64,000 nt of DNA from Allopontixanthobacter confluentis (GTDB lineage: Bacteria; Pseudomonadota; Alphaproteobacteria; Sphingomonadales; Sphingomonadaceae). The position numbers and the translations under genes were made by a program. Position 1 is the stretch's first letter; each line of letters opens with the position of its first letter. The DNA lies in NCBI RefSeq assembly GCF_009827615.1, contig NZ_WTYU01000002.1:1083062-1147061 (forward strand), in the 5' to 3' direction. This document shows positions 53,723 through 62,415 of the stretch, piece after piece. The notes beneath the pieces are model-generated. The model ran no database searches. It was not told the origin of the DNA and saw only the letters and a list, made by a program, of their open reading frames with translations.

Positions 53723-55996
53723 ATGGAAATCAGCCGCCGCGGGGTGCTTGTGGGCGCTGCAGTTGGCGGCGGCTTGCTGGCGATGTGGTCGTTCCAGCCG
53801 CGCACCTTTTCAACCCCGCTGACCCCGGGGCGCGATGAATATGCCTTTGATGCCTGGCTGAAAATCGGAACGGATGGCGTGGTGACCGTGGCCGTGCCGC
53901 AGCTGGAAATGGGGCAGGGTATCACCACGCTGCTGCCGCAGATCATTGCGATGGAACTGGGGGCAGACTGGCGGCAGGTGGCGGTGGAACCGGCGCCGGT
54001 CAGCGGGGCCTATGGCAATATTCCGCTGGCGGCCAGATGGTCTGCCTTGTGGATGCCATCGGCGCCCGGTCTGGCGGATGAACCGGATGATTTTCTGGCG
54101 CGCCGCTTTGCCCAGAACCACAGGTTCAACGCTGTCGCTGATGGCACATCGCTGGCCGCCTATGAAATGCCCTGCCGCAATGCAGCGGCCGCCGCGCGGG
54201 CCATGCTGGCCATGGCGGCGGCAGACATATGGGACATTGGCTGGGAAGAATGCGAAGCGGCGGGCGGCTTCATCACCCATGGCAGCAAACGCCTGAATTT
54301 TGCGCGGCTGGTGGAAGAGGCGGTCAGCTTTTCTCCGCCTGATCCGCCGCCGCTCCGGCCAGAGGCGCCTGTGGAAGAACCCATCGCAGGCGCAGCAGAT
54401 GCACCCACGGCTTTCCCGCGGCTGGATATGCCCTCGAAAGTGGATGGCACCTATCTGTTTGCAGGCGATGTGCGTTTGCCCGGCATGGTCTTTGCCTCCA
54501 TCCGCCATGGCCCGGTGGATCAGGCGCAGCTATCTGCCTTCAACAAGAATGCCGCAGCTGGCATCAACGGGCTGGTCGGGGTGGTGGCTGGCAAGCGCTG
54601 GCTGGCCGCGATTGCCACGACATGGTGGGTGGCCGAACGGGCCGTGGGCGCAATGAACCCGCGCTTCGACGTGGCGCAGCCAGTGCGCAGCGAACAGATC
54701 GAAAAGGCGCTGGACACAGCCCTGCGGACCGGCACCGCGCAGCGGCTGGACACTCGCGGCGAGGGCGATAGGCTGATGGGCAAACCCGGCATTGCCCTGC
54801 GCTATGATATTGCCCCTGCCATCCATGCCAGCCTTGAAACCGCAACTGCCACGGCGCATTTTGCCGACGGCAAGCTGGAATTGTGGATTGCCAGCCAGAC
54901 CCCCGAAGCTGCGCGGGAAGCCGCGGCCAAGGCCATTGGCATTTCTGCATCCGATGTCATTTTATACCCCATGCCCGCAGGCGGCAGTTTCGACAGCAGG
55001 CTGGAACATGGCCATGCAATTGAAGTGGCGCTGATTGCGCGGGAAATTGGCCGCCCGGTGCAGCTTATGTGGTCACGCGGGCAGGAATTGCTGGCCGGGC
55101 GGCCCCGAATGCCTGCGGCAGCATTGGTCACTGGCAGGCTGCGGTCCGGCGGCAATGGCGAGCTGGAAACGATGCGCGTCAGGATTGCCGCGCCGCCATC
55201 CGCGCATGAATTCGGTCAGCGTCTGTTCCACAACAAGACCAGCTGGGCCGCGATCAGGAATTCCGCTGGCAAGGCAGATCCGCTGGCGCTGGAAGGGGCC
55301 ATGCCCGCCTATGCCATCCCCAATGTGGCAGTGGACCATGTGCCTGTCAGCCTGCCATTGCCCACCGGGCGAATGCGCGGCAATGGCCATGGTATTACTG
55401 CCTTCATCACCGAAAGTTTCATCGACGAAATGGCCTGGCGTCAGGGGCGTGAACCCTTGTCCTACCGGATGGAAATGCTGGGCAGCGATATAAAGCTGGC
55501 GCAGTGCCTGCAACGCGCCAGCCGCATTGCCGGGTGGGATGGCGGCAAGGATCAGAGCGGGCAAGGCCTTGCCTGCCACCGCATGGGCGAAGGCGAATAT
55601 GCCGGACGCATCGCCTGCATCGCCACTGCCCGCCGCGATGGGGGCGGCGCCAGGGTCAGCAAGTTGAGCGTGGCGGTGGATATTGGCCGCATCATCAACC
55701 TTGATATTGCGCGCCAGCAGATCGAGGGGGGGCTGGTGTTCGGCATGGCCATGGCGCTGGGCGCCAGCATGCATTATCTGGACGGGGTGCCGACCTTGAA
55801 ACGCCTGTCGCAGCTGGGCCTGCCCCTGCTGGCGGACTGCCCCGAAATCGAAGTGGATTTCATTTCCAGCGACAGCCAGCCATTCGATCCGGGCGAGCTG
55901 GGGGCCATTATCGCGGCCCCTGCCATTGCCAATGCCTTATATTCTGCCACCGGCCAGCGCATCCGCCGCCTGCCGCTATACCCTGAGGGACTATGA
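53723..55996 (+). CDS. Molybdopterin-binding oxidoreductase large subunit (IorB-like)
   Basis: 757 residues. N-terminal twin-arginine-type signal (ISRRGVLVGAAVGGGLLAMW), then the xanthine-oxidase/aldehyde-oxidoreductase molybdenum domain with QLEMGQGI, FAGDVRLPGM, a second cofactor region around GGSFDSRLEHGHAIE, and GRMRGNGH. Layout is that of the isoquinoline 1-oxidoreductase beta-like single large subunit exported to the periplasm. No [2Fe-2S] small subunit lies next to it. The stop overlaps the hemH start (ATGA). Confidence 0.85.
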   Translation: MEISRRGVLVGAAVGGGLLAMWSFQPRTFSTPLTPGRDEYAFDAWLKIGTDGVVTVAVPQLEMGQGITTLLPQIIAMELGADWRQVAVEPAPVSGAYGNIPLAARWSALWMPSAPGLADEPDDFLARRFAQNHRFNAVADGTSLAAYEMPCRNAAAAARAMLAMAAADIWDIGWEECEAAGGFITHGSKRLNFARLVEEAVSFSPPDPPPLRPEAPVEEPIAGAADAPTAFPRLDMPSKVDGTYLFAGDVRLPGMVFASIRHGPVDQAQLSAFNKNAAAGINGLVGVVAGKRWLAAIATTWWVAERAVGAMNPRFDVAQPVRSEQIEKALDTALRTGTAQRLDTRGEGDRLMGKPGIALRYDIAPAIHASLETATATAHFADGKLELWIASQTPEAAREAAAKAIGISASDVILYPMPAGGSFDSRLEHGHAIEVALIAREIGRPVQLMWSRGQELLAGRPRMPAAALVTGRLRSGGNGELETMRVRIAAPPSAHEFGQRLFHNKTSWAAIRNSAGKADPLALEGAMPAYAIPNVAVDHVPVSLPLPTGRMRGNGHGITAFITESFIDEMAWRQGREPLSYRMEMLGSDIKLAQCLQRASRIAGWDGGKDQSGQGLACHRMGEGEYAGRIACIATARRDGGGARVSKLSVAVDIGRIINLDIARQQIEGGLVFGMAMALGASMHYLDGVPTLKRLSQLGLPLLADCPEIEVDFISSDSQPFDPGELGAIIAAPAIANALYSATGQRIRRLPLYPEGL

Positions 55997-57027
55997 CCTG
56001 GACCACACAGCAGCTGCCATCTGACCATCCGCCTGTCAAAAGCGGCAATATCGGGGTGCTGCTGGTTAATCTGGGCACCCCTGACGCGCCTACGCCGGGC
56101 GCGGTAAAGACATATCTGGCGGAATTCCTGTCCGACCGGCGGGTGGTGGAAATTCCGCCTATCGCATGGCAGCCCATCCTGCGCGGCATCATCCTTAACA
56201 CACGGCCGAAAAAATCTGCCCATGCCTATCAGCAGGTGTGGACGGAAGAAGGATCGCCGCTGGCCGCCATCACCGCGCAGCAGGCGCGCGCGCTGCAGCA
56301 ACGGCTGGGAGACGGGGTGCAGGTTGGCTGGGGAATGCGCTATGGCAACCCGTCCATCGCACAGGAAATGACGCGGCTGAAGGACGCCGGTTGCGACCGG
56401 ATTCTGCTGGCACCGCTATATCCGCAATATAGCGGCGCAACCACGGCCACGGTGGTGGACAAGGCGGCTGAAACGCTGGGCAGGATGCGCTGGCAGCCAG
56501 CGCTGCGCACACTACCGCCTTACCACGATGATCCGGTCTATATCAGCGCGCTGGCGAGGGATTTGACCCGCCAGATGGACCGGCTGGATTTCGTGCCGGA
56601 AGTCTTGCTGCTGAGTTTTCACGGAATGCCCGAACGCACTCTGCATCTGGGCGATCCCTATCATTGCCATTGCCGTAAAACCGCGCGCCTGCTGGAAACA
56701 GAAATGCGCGCTGCGGGCGAATATGCCCAGCTGCGCTTTGTCACCAGTTTCCAGTCCCGTTTCGGGCGAGCCAAATGGCTGGAACCGGCCACTGACACCA
56801 TGCTGGAAGCAGAAGCGAAAGCGGGCACCAAACGGCTGGCCATCGCCGCGCCCGGTTTTTCTGCGGACTGCCTCGAAACGCTGGAAGAACTGGCGATCAC
56901 GGGCCGCGAGCAATTTACAGCGCCGGGCGGTGAACAATTTGCCGCGCTGTCTTGCCTGAATGCGAACGAGGCCGGGATGGACATGCTGGACACAATCATC
57001 AGGCGCGAATTGTCAGGCTGGATTTAG
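55993..57027 (+). CDS. hemH: Ferrochelatase
   Basis: 344 residues. VLLVNLGTPDAP at the start, YAQVWTEEGSPL-like block (YQQVWTEEGSPLAA), the catalytic SFHGMPERT with the metal-site histidine, and a C-terminal glutamate in ANEAGMD. It inserts Fe2+ into protoporphyrin IX. It overlaps the molybdoenzyme stop by four bases, and the P450 (a haem protein) follows. Confidence 0.93.
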   Translation: MTWTTQQLPSDHPPVKSGNIGVLLVNLGTPDAPTPGAVKTYLAEFLSDRRVVEIPPIAWQPILRGIILNTRPKKSAHAYQQVWTEEGSPLAAITAQQARALQQRLGDGVQVGWGMRYGNPSIAQEMTRLKDAGCDRILLAPLYPQYSGATTATVVDKAAETLGRMRWQPALRTLPPYHDDPVYISALARDLTRQMDRLDFVPEVLLLSFHGMPERTLHLGDPYHCHCRKTARLLETEMRAAGEYAQLRFVTSFQSRFGRAKWLEPATDTMLEAEAKAGTKRLAIAAPGFSADCLETLEELAITGREQFTAPGGEQFAALSCLNANEAGMDMLDTIIRRELSGWI

Positions 57028-57035
57028 GGAGCAAA

Positions 57036-57059
57036 CTTACTTACACTGCGGTAAGTAAG
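57036..57059. promoter_or_regulatory. Inverted repeat operator/hairpin over the P450 RBS
   Basis: CTTACTTAC (57036-57044) and GTAAGTAAG (57051-57059) form a perfect 9-bp inverted repeat with 6 bases between. The right arm overlaps the AAGGAG ribosome-binding site of the P450 gene (start 57068). The shape resembles TetR-family operators, but no regulator gene is next to it. Confidence 0.65.
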
Positions 57060-57067
57060 GAGAATTC

Positions 57068-58480
57068 ATGGCCACTGCCGCGCCCACCATTCCTGCCGCC
57101 CATCCGGGCCTTGCATCCCCGCCAAAACACTGGAGCGAGCCGCTGCCCGCCCATGCGCTGGACCATATACCGGGGGAAAGCGGCTGGCCGCTGGTGGGCA
57201 ACACGTTCAGAATGCTGGCCGATCCGCACGGCTTTGCTCAGCGGATGTATGCAACATACGGCCCGGTTTACAAGAACCGGGCTTTCGGGCGCTGGAATGT
57301 TGGCCTGATCGGCGCTGATGCCAATGAACTGATGCTGTTTGACCGGGAAAAGCTGTTTTCGTCCGAACAGGGCTGGGGCCCGGTGCTGGACAAGCTGTTC
57401 CCGCGCGGCCTGATGCTGATTGATTTTGATCACCACCGTGCGGACCGGCGCGCCTTGTCGATAGCGTTCAAGCCGGGGCCAATGCGCCATTATGCCGATG
57501 CGCTCAATCGCGGCATTGCCGAGCAAGTGCAGCAGTGGGGGCAGGCGTCAGGCGGGGCGCAGATGCAGTTCTATCCCGCGATCAAGAAACTGACGTTGGA
57601 TCTGGCGGCGGACAGCTTCATCGGCCTGCCGCTGGGGCCGGAAGCGCAGCAGATCAACCGCGCCTTTACTGACATGGTGCAGGCATCGGTTGCGCCCATT
57701 CGCAAACCGCTGCCCGGCACGCTGATGCGCAAGGGCGTGCAGGGCCGCGAATTTCTGGTCGAATATTTCACCGCGGAAACGCTGCGCCGGCGGGCAGAGG
57801 GCGGCGGGCAGGATATGTTCAGCCAGTTTGCCACCGCCACCCATGAAGACGGATCGCTGATGCCGGTGGATGCCGTGGTCGATCACATGAATTTCCTGAT
57901 GATGGCCGCGCATGACACGATCACCTCCAGCGCCACATCACTGGTGTGGCTGCTGGCCAAGAACCGCGAGTGGCAGGAAAAACTGCGCCAGGAAGTCTTG
58001 GCCATCACCGGCGGGATGGGCAGGCCGCTTGCCTATGATGATCTGGGCAAGCTGGAACTGACCGAAATGGCGTTCAAGGAAGCCCTGCGGCTGATCCCGC
58101 CAGTGCCATCCACCCCGCGCCGTGCGCTGCGGTCATTCGAATATGCCGGCTATACCATTCCTGCTGGCGCGCAGGTCGGCATCAATGCCCATCTGGTGCA
58201 CCATCAGGAAGAACACTGGCCCGACCCGATGCGGTTTGACCCGATGCGCTTCACCCCCGAAATGGTGAAAGCGCGCCATAAATATGCGTGGGTGCCGTTT
58301 GGCGGGGGCGCGCATATGTGCCTGGGCCTGCATTTTGCCTATATGCAGGTGAAAATCCTGATGGCCCATGTGCTGACGCGCTATGACATCCAGATCGAGG
58401 ATGGCTATGCGCCGGAATGGCAGCCGTGGCCCATTCCCCAGCCACGCGACGGCTTGAAAATAACCTTCAAACCGCTTTAG
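57068..58480 (+). CDS. Cytochrome P450
   Basis: 470 residues. I-helix AAHDTITSS, ExxR motif in FKEALRL, PERF-like FDPMRF and the haem loop FGGGAHMCLG with the thiolate Cys418. There is no membrane anchor, so it should be soluble and need separate redox partners, none of which is adjacent. The overall sequence resembles the CYP51/CYP26/CYP120-like group. The substrate is unknown. Its stop overlaps that of the convergent small gene by a few bases. Confidence 0.92.
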   Translation: MATAAPTIPAAHPGLASPPKHWSEPLPAHALDHIPGESGWPLVGNTFRMLADPHGFAQRMYATYGPVYKNRAFGRWNVGLIGADANELMLFDREKLFSSEQGWGPVLDKLFPRGLMLIDFDHHRADRRALSIAFKPGPMRHYADALNRGIAEQVQQWGQASGGAQMQFYPAIKKLTLDLAADSFIGLPLGPEAQQINRAFTDMVQASVAPIRKPLPGTLMRKGVQGREFLVEYFTAETLRRRAEGGGQDMFSQFATATHEDGSLMPVDAVVDHMNFLMMAAHDTITSSATSLVWLLAKNREWQEKLRQEVLAITGGMGRPLAYDDLGKLELTEMAFKEALRLIPPVPSTPRRALRSFEYAGYTIPAGAQVGINAHLVHHQEEHWPDPMRFDPMRFTPEMVKARHKYAWVPFGGGAHMCLGLHFAYMQVKILMAHVLTRYDIQIEDGYAPEWQPWPIPQPRDGLKITFKPL

Positions 58481-58659
58481 AAATCAATCGCGATCCCGTT
58501 CTTTTCCCAGTCGCCATAGCGGGTCGGGCTAAGGCCATTGCGGTCCCCGTCTGCGGTGCCATCATCCGGTGTTGGCGGGGCAGGTTGCGGGACCGGTGCA
58601 TCCGTCCAATAGGAAGGCTTGTCGAAATTTTCGGGCCGTTTCGTTGCGCGCTTGGTCAT
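58477..58659 (-). CDS. DUF1674 / SDHAF4-type succinate dehydrogenase assembly protein
   Basis: 60 residues. The C-terminal block PTRYGDWEKNGIAIDF is the DUF1674/SDHAF4 signature (PTRYGDWE...G...DF). The N-terminus is basic and disordered. In mitochondria and alphaproteobacteria this family helps flavinated SdhA assemble. The stop codon overlaps the convergent P450 stop, and the start is 55 bases from rsmB on the other strand. Confidence 0.85.
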   Translation of the reverse strand: MTKRATKRPENFDKPSYWTDAPVPQPAPPTPDDGTADGDRNGLSPTRYGDWEKNGIAIDF

Positions 58660-58713
58660 TTTTTAAAGATGGTCCCTCTGGCGGTCGAATGCAATCAGGG
58701 ATAGGGGCGCGCA

Positions 58714-59946
58714 ATGGTAGATACACCCGGATTACCCGCACGCCGCGCTGCCCTGCGCATGATGGACGCCGTTCTGCACCGTGGGGAGACGCTGGAACAG
58801 GCGGAACGCGGCGCATTGCGCAGCATCAATGGCCCCGCCGACCGCGCATTGGCACGCGCCATTGCCGCAGAAGTGATGCGCTGGCTGGTCGATCTGGACG
58901 CCATGATCGACAGCGCCACGAAAAAGCGCCTGCCCGATGATGCCAAGCCGCGCAGCGTCCTGCGGCTGATGCTGGTCCAGTGGCTGCGTTTCGATACGCC
59001 GCCCCACGCGGTCATCGCCACGGCATTACCATTGCTGACCGGCGGCCCCCGGCGGCTGGCACACGGGGTGTTTTCCACCCTGTCCAAACGCGAAGTAACC
59101 CTGCCGGAAGGCCCGACGCCGAGTGACGCCGTGGCCATGCGCTGGGGTGATCGGGCGCAGGACATCATGGCTGCGCTGGCCGTTCCGCCGCCGCTTGATC
59201 TTGCCTTGCGTGACCATGCCGAAACGGAAAAATGGGCGGGTGAACTCGGCGGGGAAAGCCTCGCGCCCGGCCATATCCGCCTGCCGCGCGGAACACCGGT
59301 CGATCAGCTTCCCGGCTTTGAAGAAGGCGCATGGTGGGTTCAGGATCTGGCCGCGACCTTGCCAGCGCGCCTGCTGGGTGCAGGCGAAGGCCGCCGCGTG
59401 CTGGACCTGTGCGCCGCACCGGGCGGCAAGACGCTGCAACTGGCCGCTGCCGGCTGGACAGTGACGGCGCTGGATATCAGCGAACGGCGGCTGGAACGCC
59501 TGCGTAACAATCTGGAACGCACCGGCCTTGCCGCGGAAATTATCACCGCCGATGCGCTGACATGGCAGCCTGCCAAGCAGTTTGATGCCATTTTGCTGGA
59601 CGCACCCTGCACGGCCACCGGCACCTGCCGCCGCCACCCCGATGTGCTGCACCGCATCGGCCAACGCCAAATTCATGAAATGGCGGAATTGCAGCAGAAA
59701 CTCCTCGCCCGCGCCGTATCGTGGCTGCCCGAAGGCAGCACGCTGGTCTATGCAGTCTGTTCGCTGGAGGAAGAAGAAGGGGAAGGGCAGGCAACAAACG
59801 TGCCGCTGCGCCAGAAACCCGTCACGCAAGACGAACTGCCCACAGGTTTGCACCCCGACAGCAATGGCTGGCTCCGTACCGATCCCGCAATGCTGCCTGA
59901 CGCAGGCGGTCTTGACGGGTTCTTCATCGGGCGCTGGGTTAAGTAG
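58714..59946 (+). CDS. rsmB: 16S rRNA m5C methyltransferase RsmB
   Basis: 410 residues. NusB-like N-terminal domain (ALRMMDAVLHRGETLEQAE), then a SAM domain with LDLCAAPGGKTLQLAA, DAPCTATGTCRRHPD (motif IV Cys) and YAVCSLEEEE (motif VI catalytic Cys). It methylates C967 of 16S rRNA. It lies divergent from the DUF1674 gene. Confidence 0.93.
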   Translation: MVDTPGLPARRAALRMMDAVLHRGETLEQAERGALRSINGPADRALARAIAAEVMRWLVDLDAMIDSATKKRLPDDAKPRSVLRLMLVQWLRFDTPPHAVIATALPLLTGGPRRLAHGVFSTLSKREVTLPEGPTPSDAVAMRWGDRAQDIMAALAVPPPLDLALRDHAETEKWAGELGGESLAPGHIRLPRGTPVDQLPGFEEGAWWVQDLAATLPARLLGAGEGRRVLDLCAAPGGKTLQLAAAGWTVTALDISERRLERLRNNLERTGLAAEIITADALTWQPAKQFDAILLDAPCTATGTCRRHPDVLHRIGQRQIHEMAELQQKLLARAVSWLPEGSTLVYAVCSLEEEEGEGQATNVPLRQKPVTQDELPTGLHPDSNGWLRTDPAMLPDAGGLDGFFIGRWVK

Positions 59947-59971
59947 GGCGGCTCTAACCAGTCCGTCAGCG

Positions 59972-59986
59972 GACAGTCCGGTTTTA
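59972..59986. repeat. Left copy of flanking direct repeat
   Basis: GACAGTCCGGTTTTA, matched at 14 of 15 positions by GACAGTCCGCTTTTA at 60698-60712 on the other side of the gene at 60112-60654. A GTCCG/CGGAC hairpin (59961-59974) overlaps it. Confidence 0.6.
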
Positions 59987-60111
59987 GGGTTATTAGCCTA
60001 TGGCTCACACGTCTGCTTTTGGGTGGTAAGCTGCCATTCGCTCAAACTTTAGCGTCAACGTCCCCGACGATTGCTAGTCATTCCATACAGTAAGTCGGAG
60101 ATACCAGTTAC

Positions 60112-60654
60112 ATGACAGACGCTGAAAATAGCCCGCTTGGGTTAGCTGAACTATTTTTTGTTGCTGCGCGGTCCTTTGCGACGGGTGCTCATGCGATCGT
60201 GAAAAGCACCGTGCGGGCCAGATATGAGAATGATTTCCGCTTCATCATCTCGTGCGAGATGCTCGTCGGCCACGCAATCGAAGTCTATTTGAAAGCTTGG
60301 CTAGCCGAACATGATGAAGCTTACACCGACTTAAAGCTCAGAAGACCGCCATTTGGACACAATCTACGAGCGCTCTACGAGGAAGCGCGGGGTCACGGTT
60401 TCCCGGAACCGGACGTGCCAATGCAGCAGACCTTTCATGATTTGGTAGAGTCGTACGAAAAGCCTCATTCCGACTACACTCTTCGATATCCAACTGGTGG
60501 TTGGACTTTCGAAGTTCCAAGGAATGACATTTTGTTTTTGATACTGAGTCGCCTCGATGCTGTTGTAGCGGCCAAGCTCGGGAAGATCGTCCCACCAAAT
60601 TTGGATTGGTCGGTCGATTCCGAGGAAGATTTCAGAACAAGCACGCCATTGTGA
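60112..60654 (+). CDS. HEPN-like hypothetical protein (orphan insertion)
   Basis: 180 residues. The segment FIISCEMLVGHAIEVYLKAWLAEHDE followed by GHNLRALYEEARGHGF resembles HEPN-type helical domains (ELxLKA...HxLxxL), but I see no clear Rx4-6H RNase motif. The gene has lower G+C and different codon use than its neighbours, and is flanked by near-identical 15-bp direct repeats. It looks like an insertion between rsmB and msrA. Function is unknown. Confidence 0.6.
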   Translation: MTDAENSPLGLAELFFVAARSFATGAHAIVKSTVRARYENDFRFIISCEMLVGHAIEVYLKAWLAEHDEAYTDLKLRRPPFGHNLRALYEEARGHGFPEPDVPMQQTFHDLVESYEKPHSDYTLRYPTGGWTFEVPRNDILFLILSRLDAVVAAKLGKIVPPNLDWSVDSEEDFRTSTPL

Positions 60655-60697
60655 GCGTGTTCGCAAACCACTGACGTCCGCAATTGGGACGTTAGCC

Positions 60698-60739
60698 GAC
60701 AGTCCGCTTTTATTTCAGCCATTGGAGCAGCGGACTGTC
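60698..60739. repeat. Right flanking repeat with 9-bp inverted repeat
   Basis: GACAGTCCG (60698-60706) pairs with CGGACTGTC (60731-60739) as a perfect inverted repeat, and the first 15 bases repeat the sequence at 59972-59986. Confidence 0.6.
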
Positions 60740-60775
60740 TGATCGACCCTCACGACCGGATTCGGTTCAAGTCGC

Positions 60776-61309
60776 CTACTTCACCTTGTTCTGAAAGCTT
60801 TTACGCAATTTCAGAAGCTTGGGCGGGATGGTCGCCATGCAATAGGGATTGCGCTGGCCTTCGCCGTCCCAATATTCCTGATGGTAATCTTCCGCCGGAT
60901 ACCAGGTGATCGCTTCCTCGATCGTGGTGACGACGTTGCCTTCATGGCTCTGATTGGCGCGTTCGATCGCGGCTTCCGCCTCGGCGCGTTGCGTATCATC
61001 CAGCGGGAAAATGGCGGAGCGATATTGCGTGCCCACATCATTGCCCTGCCGGTTCAGCTGCGTCGGATCATGCGTGCCCAGGAAAACATCCAGCATTTCG
61101 GCATAGGAAATGACCTCAGGATCGTATGTCACGCGGATGCCTTCGGCATGGCCGGTCGCGCCTGAACATACTTCCTTGTAGGTCGGGTTGGCTGCGTGGC
61201 CGCCGATATAGCCGCTTTCCACTTCGCTCACCCCGATGACATCGCGGAACACCGCTTCTGTGCACCAGAAGCAGCCGCCGGCGATAATGGCCTGTTCGCT
61301 ATTGGACAT
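60776..61309 (-). CDS. msrA: Peptide-methionine (S)-S-oxide reductase
   Basis: 177 residues from the ATG at 61309. Catalytic GGCFWC (Cys13, Cys16), ESGYIGGHAANPTYKEVCSGATGHAE, and FLGTHDPTQLNRQGNDVGTQYRS are full MsrA landmarks. It reduces methionine-S-sulfoxide. It has no signal peptide, so it is cytoplasmic. Confidence 0.95.
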   Translation of the reverse strand: MSNSEQAIIAGGCFWCTEAVFRDVIGVSEVESGYIGGHAANPTYKEVCSGATGHAEGIRVTYDPEVISYAEMLDVFLGTHDPTQLNRQGNDVGTQYRSAIFPLDDTQRAEAEAAIERANQSHEGNVVTTIEEAITWYPAEDYHQEYWDGEGQRNPYCMATIPPKLLKLRKSFQNKVK

Positions 61310-61467
61310 AAATCTGAAATCCCTATGCGGTGATGATTGTCTTGCAATGTCAGATAGGAAGCCTGCCCACACTTGTCATGGGGTCAATCTGTATCACCTG
61401 CTTGTGTTCGCATTTTCCGCCTCTAGGGTGGGCGCACGAACAATAGAGACGTTTTTGGAGAGAATGC

Positions 61468-62316
61468 ATGCGACCGATTTATGCAGCAACCGCAGCGCTT
61501 GCCGCCCTGACCATAACAGCGCCTGCCGTGGCAGACCACCACATGGAAAACCCCGCCATGGCAAACCACTCTATGGCAAACCACGCAATGGCTGCGGCGC
61601 TGGCTGATGCCCGCCGCGCTGCTGACAGCGCCCGCGACCAATATCGCCACCCTGCCGAAACCCTCGCATTCTTTCAGGTAAAGCCCGGCATGACCGTGGT
61701 GGATGTGGTGCCGGGCGGCGGCTGGTACACGCGGGTCCTCGCGTCATATCTGGGCAAGGATGGCAAATATATCGGCCTCAACCCTGATGTTGCCCACAGC
61801 AATTCCCCGCGGATGGCGGAAAGCTGGGGCGGGCTGGGCAAGACATTCCCCAAGAGCCTGTCTGACTGGGGTCTTTCCGGCACCAATGCAGTGGGCATGA
61901 ACAGCGATGAAGTCACCGAAGCCATGCATGGCACTGTCGACCGGGCGCTGATTTTCCGCGAAATGCACAATCTGCACCGGATCGGTTTCCTGCATTATGA
62001 ACTCGATACGCTGCGCGATCTTTTGAAGGATGACGGGATGCTGGGCATCGTCCAGCACCGTGCAAAGGCATGGGCGCCTGCCGATTATACTGATGGCAGC
62101 CGCGGTTACATGCGCCAGCTGGACATTATCGGCCTGGTCGAAGCGCACGGGTTCCAACTTGTTGGCACCAGCGAAATCAACGCGAACCCGATGGACACGG
62201 CGGACCACCCGCGCGGCGTATGGGAAATGCCGCCAAGCTGGGGCAGCAAGGATGAAAAGCTGAAAAATCTGGGTGAAAGCGACCGGATGACGCTGCTATT
62301 CCGCAAACGCCAGTAA
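61468..62316 (+). CDS. Secreted class I methyltransferase-like protein
   Basis: 282 residues with a clear signal peptide (MRPIYAATAALAALTITAPAVA) and a short His/Met repeat after it (NPAMANHSMANHAMA) encoded by near-repeated DNA. The rest is a class I methyltransferase fold: GMTVVDVVPGGGWYTRVLASYLG in place of the usual SAM loop, then REMHNLHR and LLKDDGMLGIVQHRA. The family is widespread in sphingomonads. SAM is not expected in the periplasm, so the substrate and even the activity are open. Confidence 0.8.
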   Translation: MRPIYAATAALAALTITAPAVADHHMENPAMANHSMANHAMAAALADARRAADSARDQYRHPAETLAFFQVKPGMTVVDVVPGGGWYTRVLASYLGKDGKYIGLNPDVAHSNSPRMAESWGGLGKTFPKSLSDWGLSGTNAVGMNSDEVTEAMHGTVDRALIFREMHNLHRIGFLHYELDTLRDLLKDDGMLGIVQHRAKAWAPADYTDGSRGYMRQLDIIGLVEAHGFQLVGTSEINANPMDTADHPRGVWEMPPSWGSKDEKLKNLGESDRMTLLFRKRQ

Positions 62317-62334
62317 CCGCTGAACCGATGGATT

Positions 62335-62374
62335 GAAGACGCGCGCGTCGCCCCACGGCGGCGCGCGCGTCTTC
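62335..62374. terminator. Terminator-like hairpin
   Basis: Arms GAAGACGCGCGCG / CGCGCGCGTCTTC around a short G/C-rich loop, 19 bases after the preceding stop codon. There is no T run, so termination strength is uncertain. Confidence 0.6.
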
Positions 62375-62415
62375 GCAGGTGGACTTCGCTATGCTGCCCT
62401 AATAAATGGGACGGT

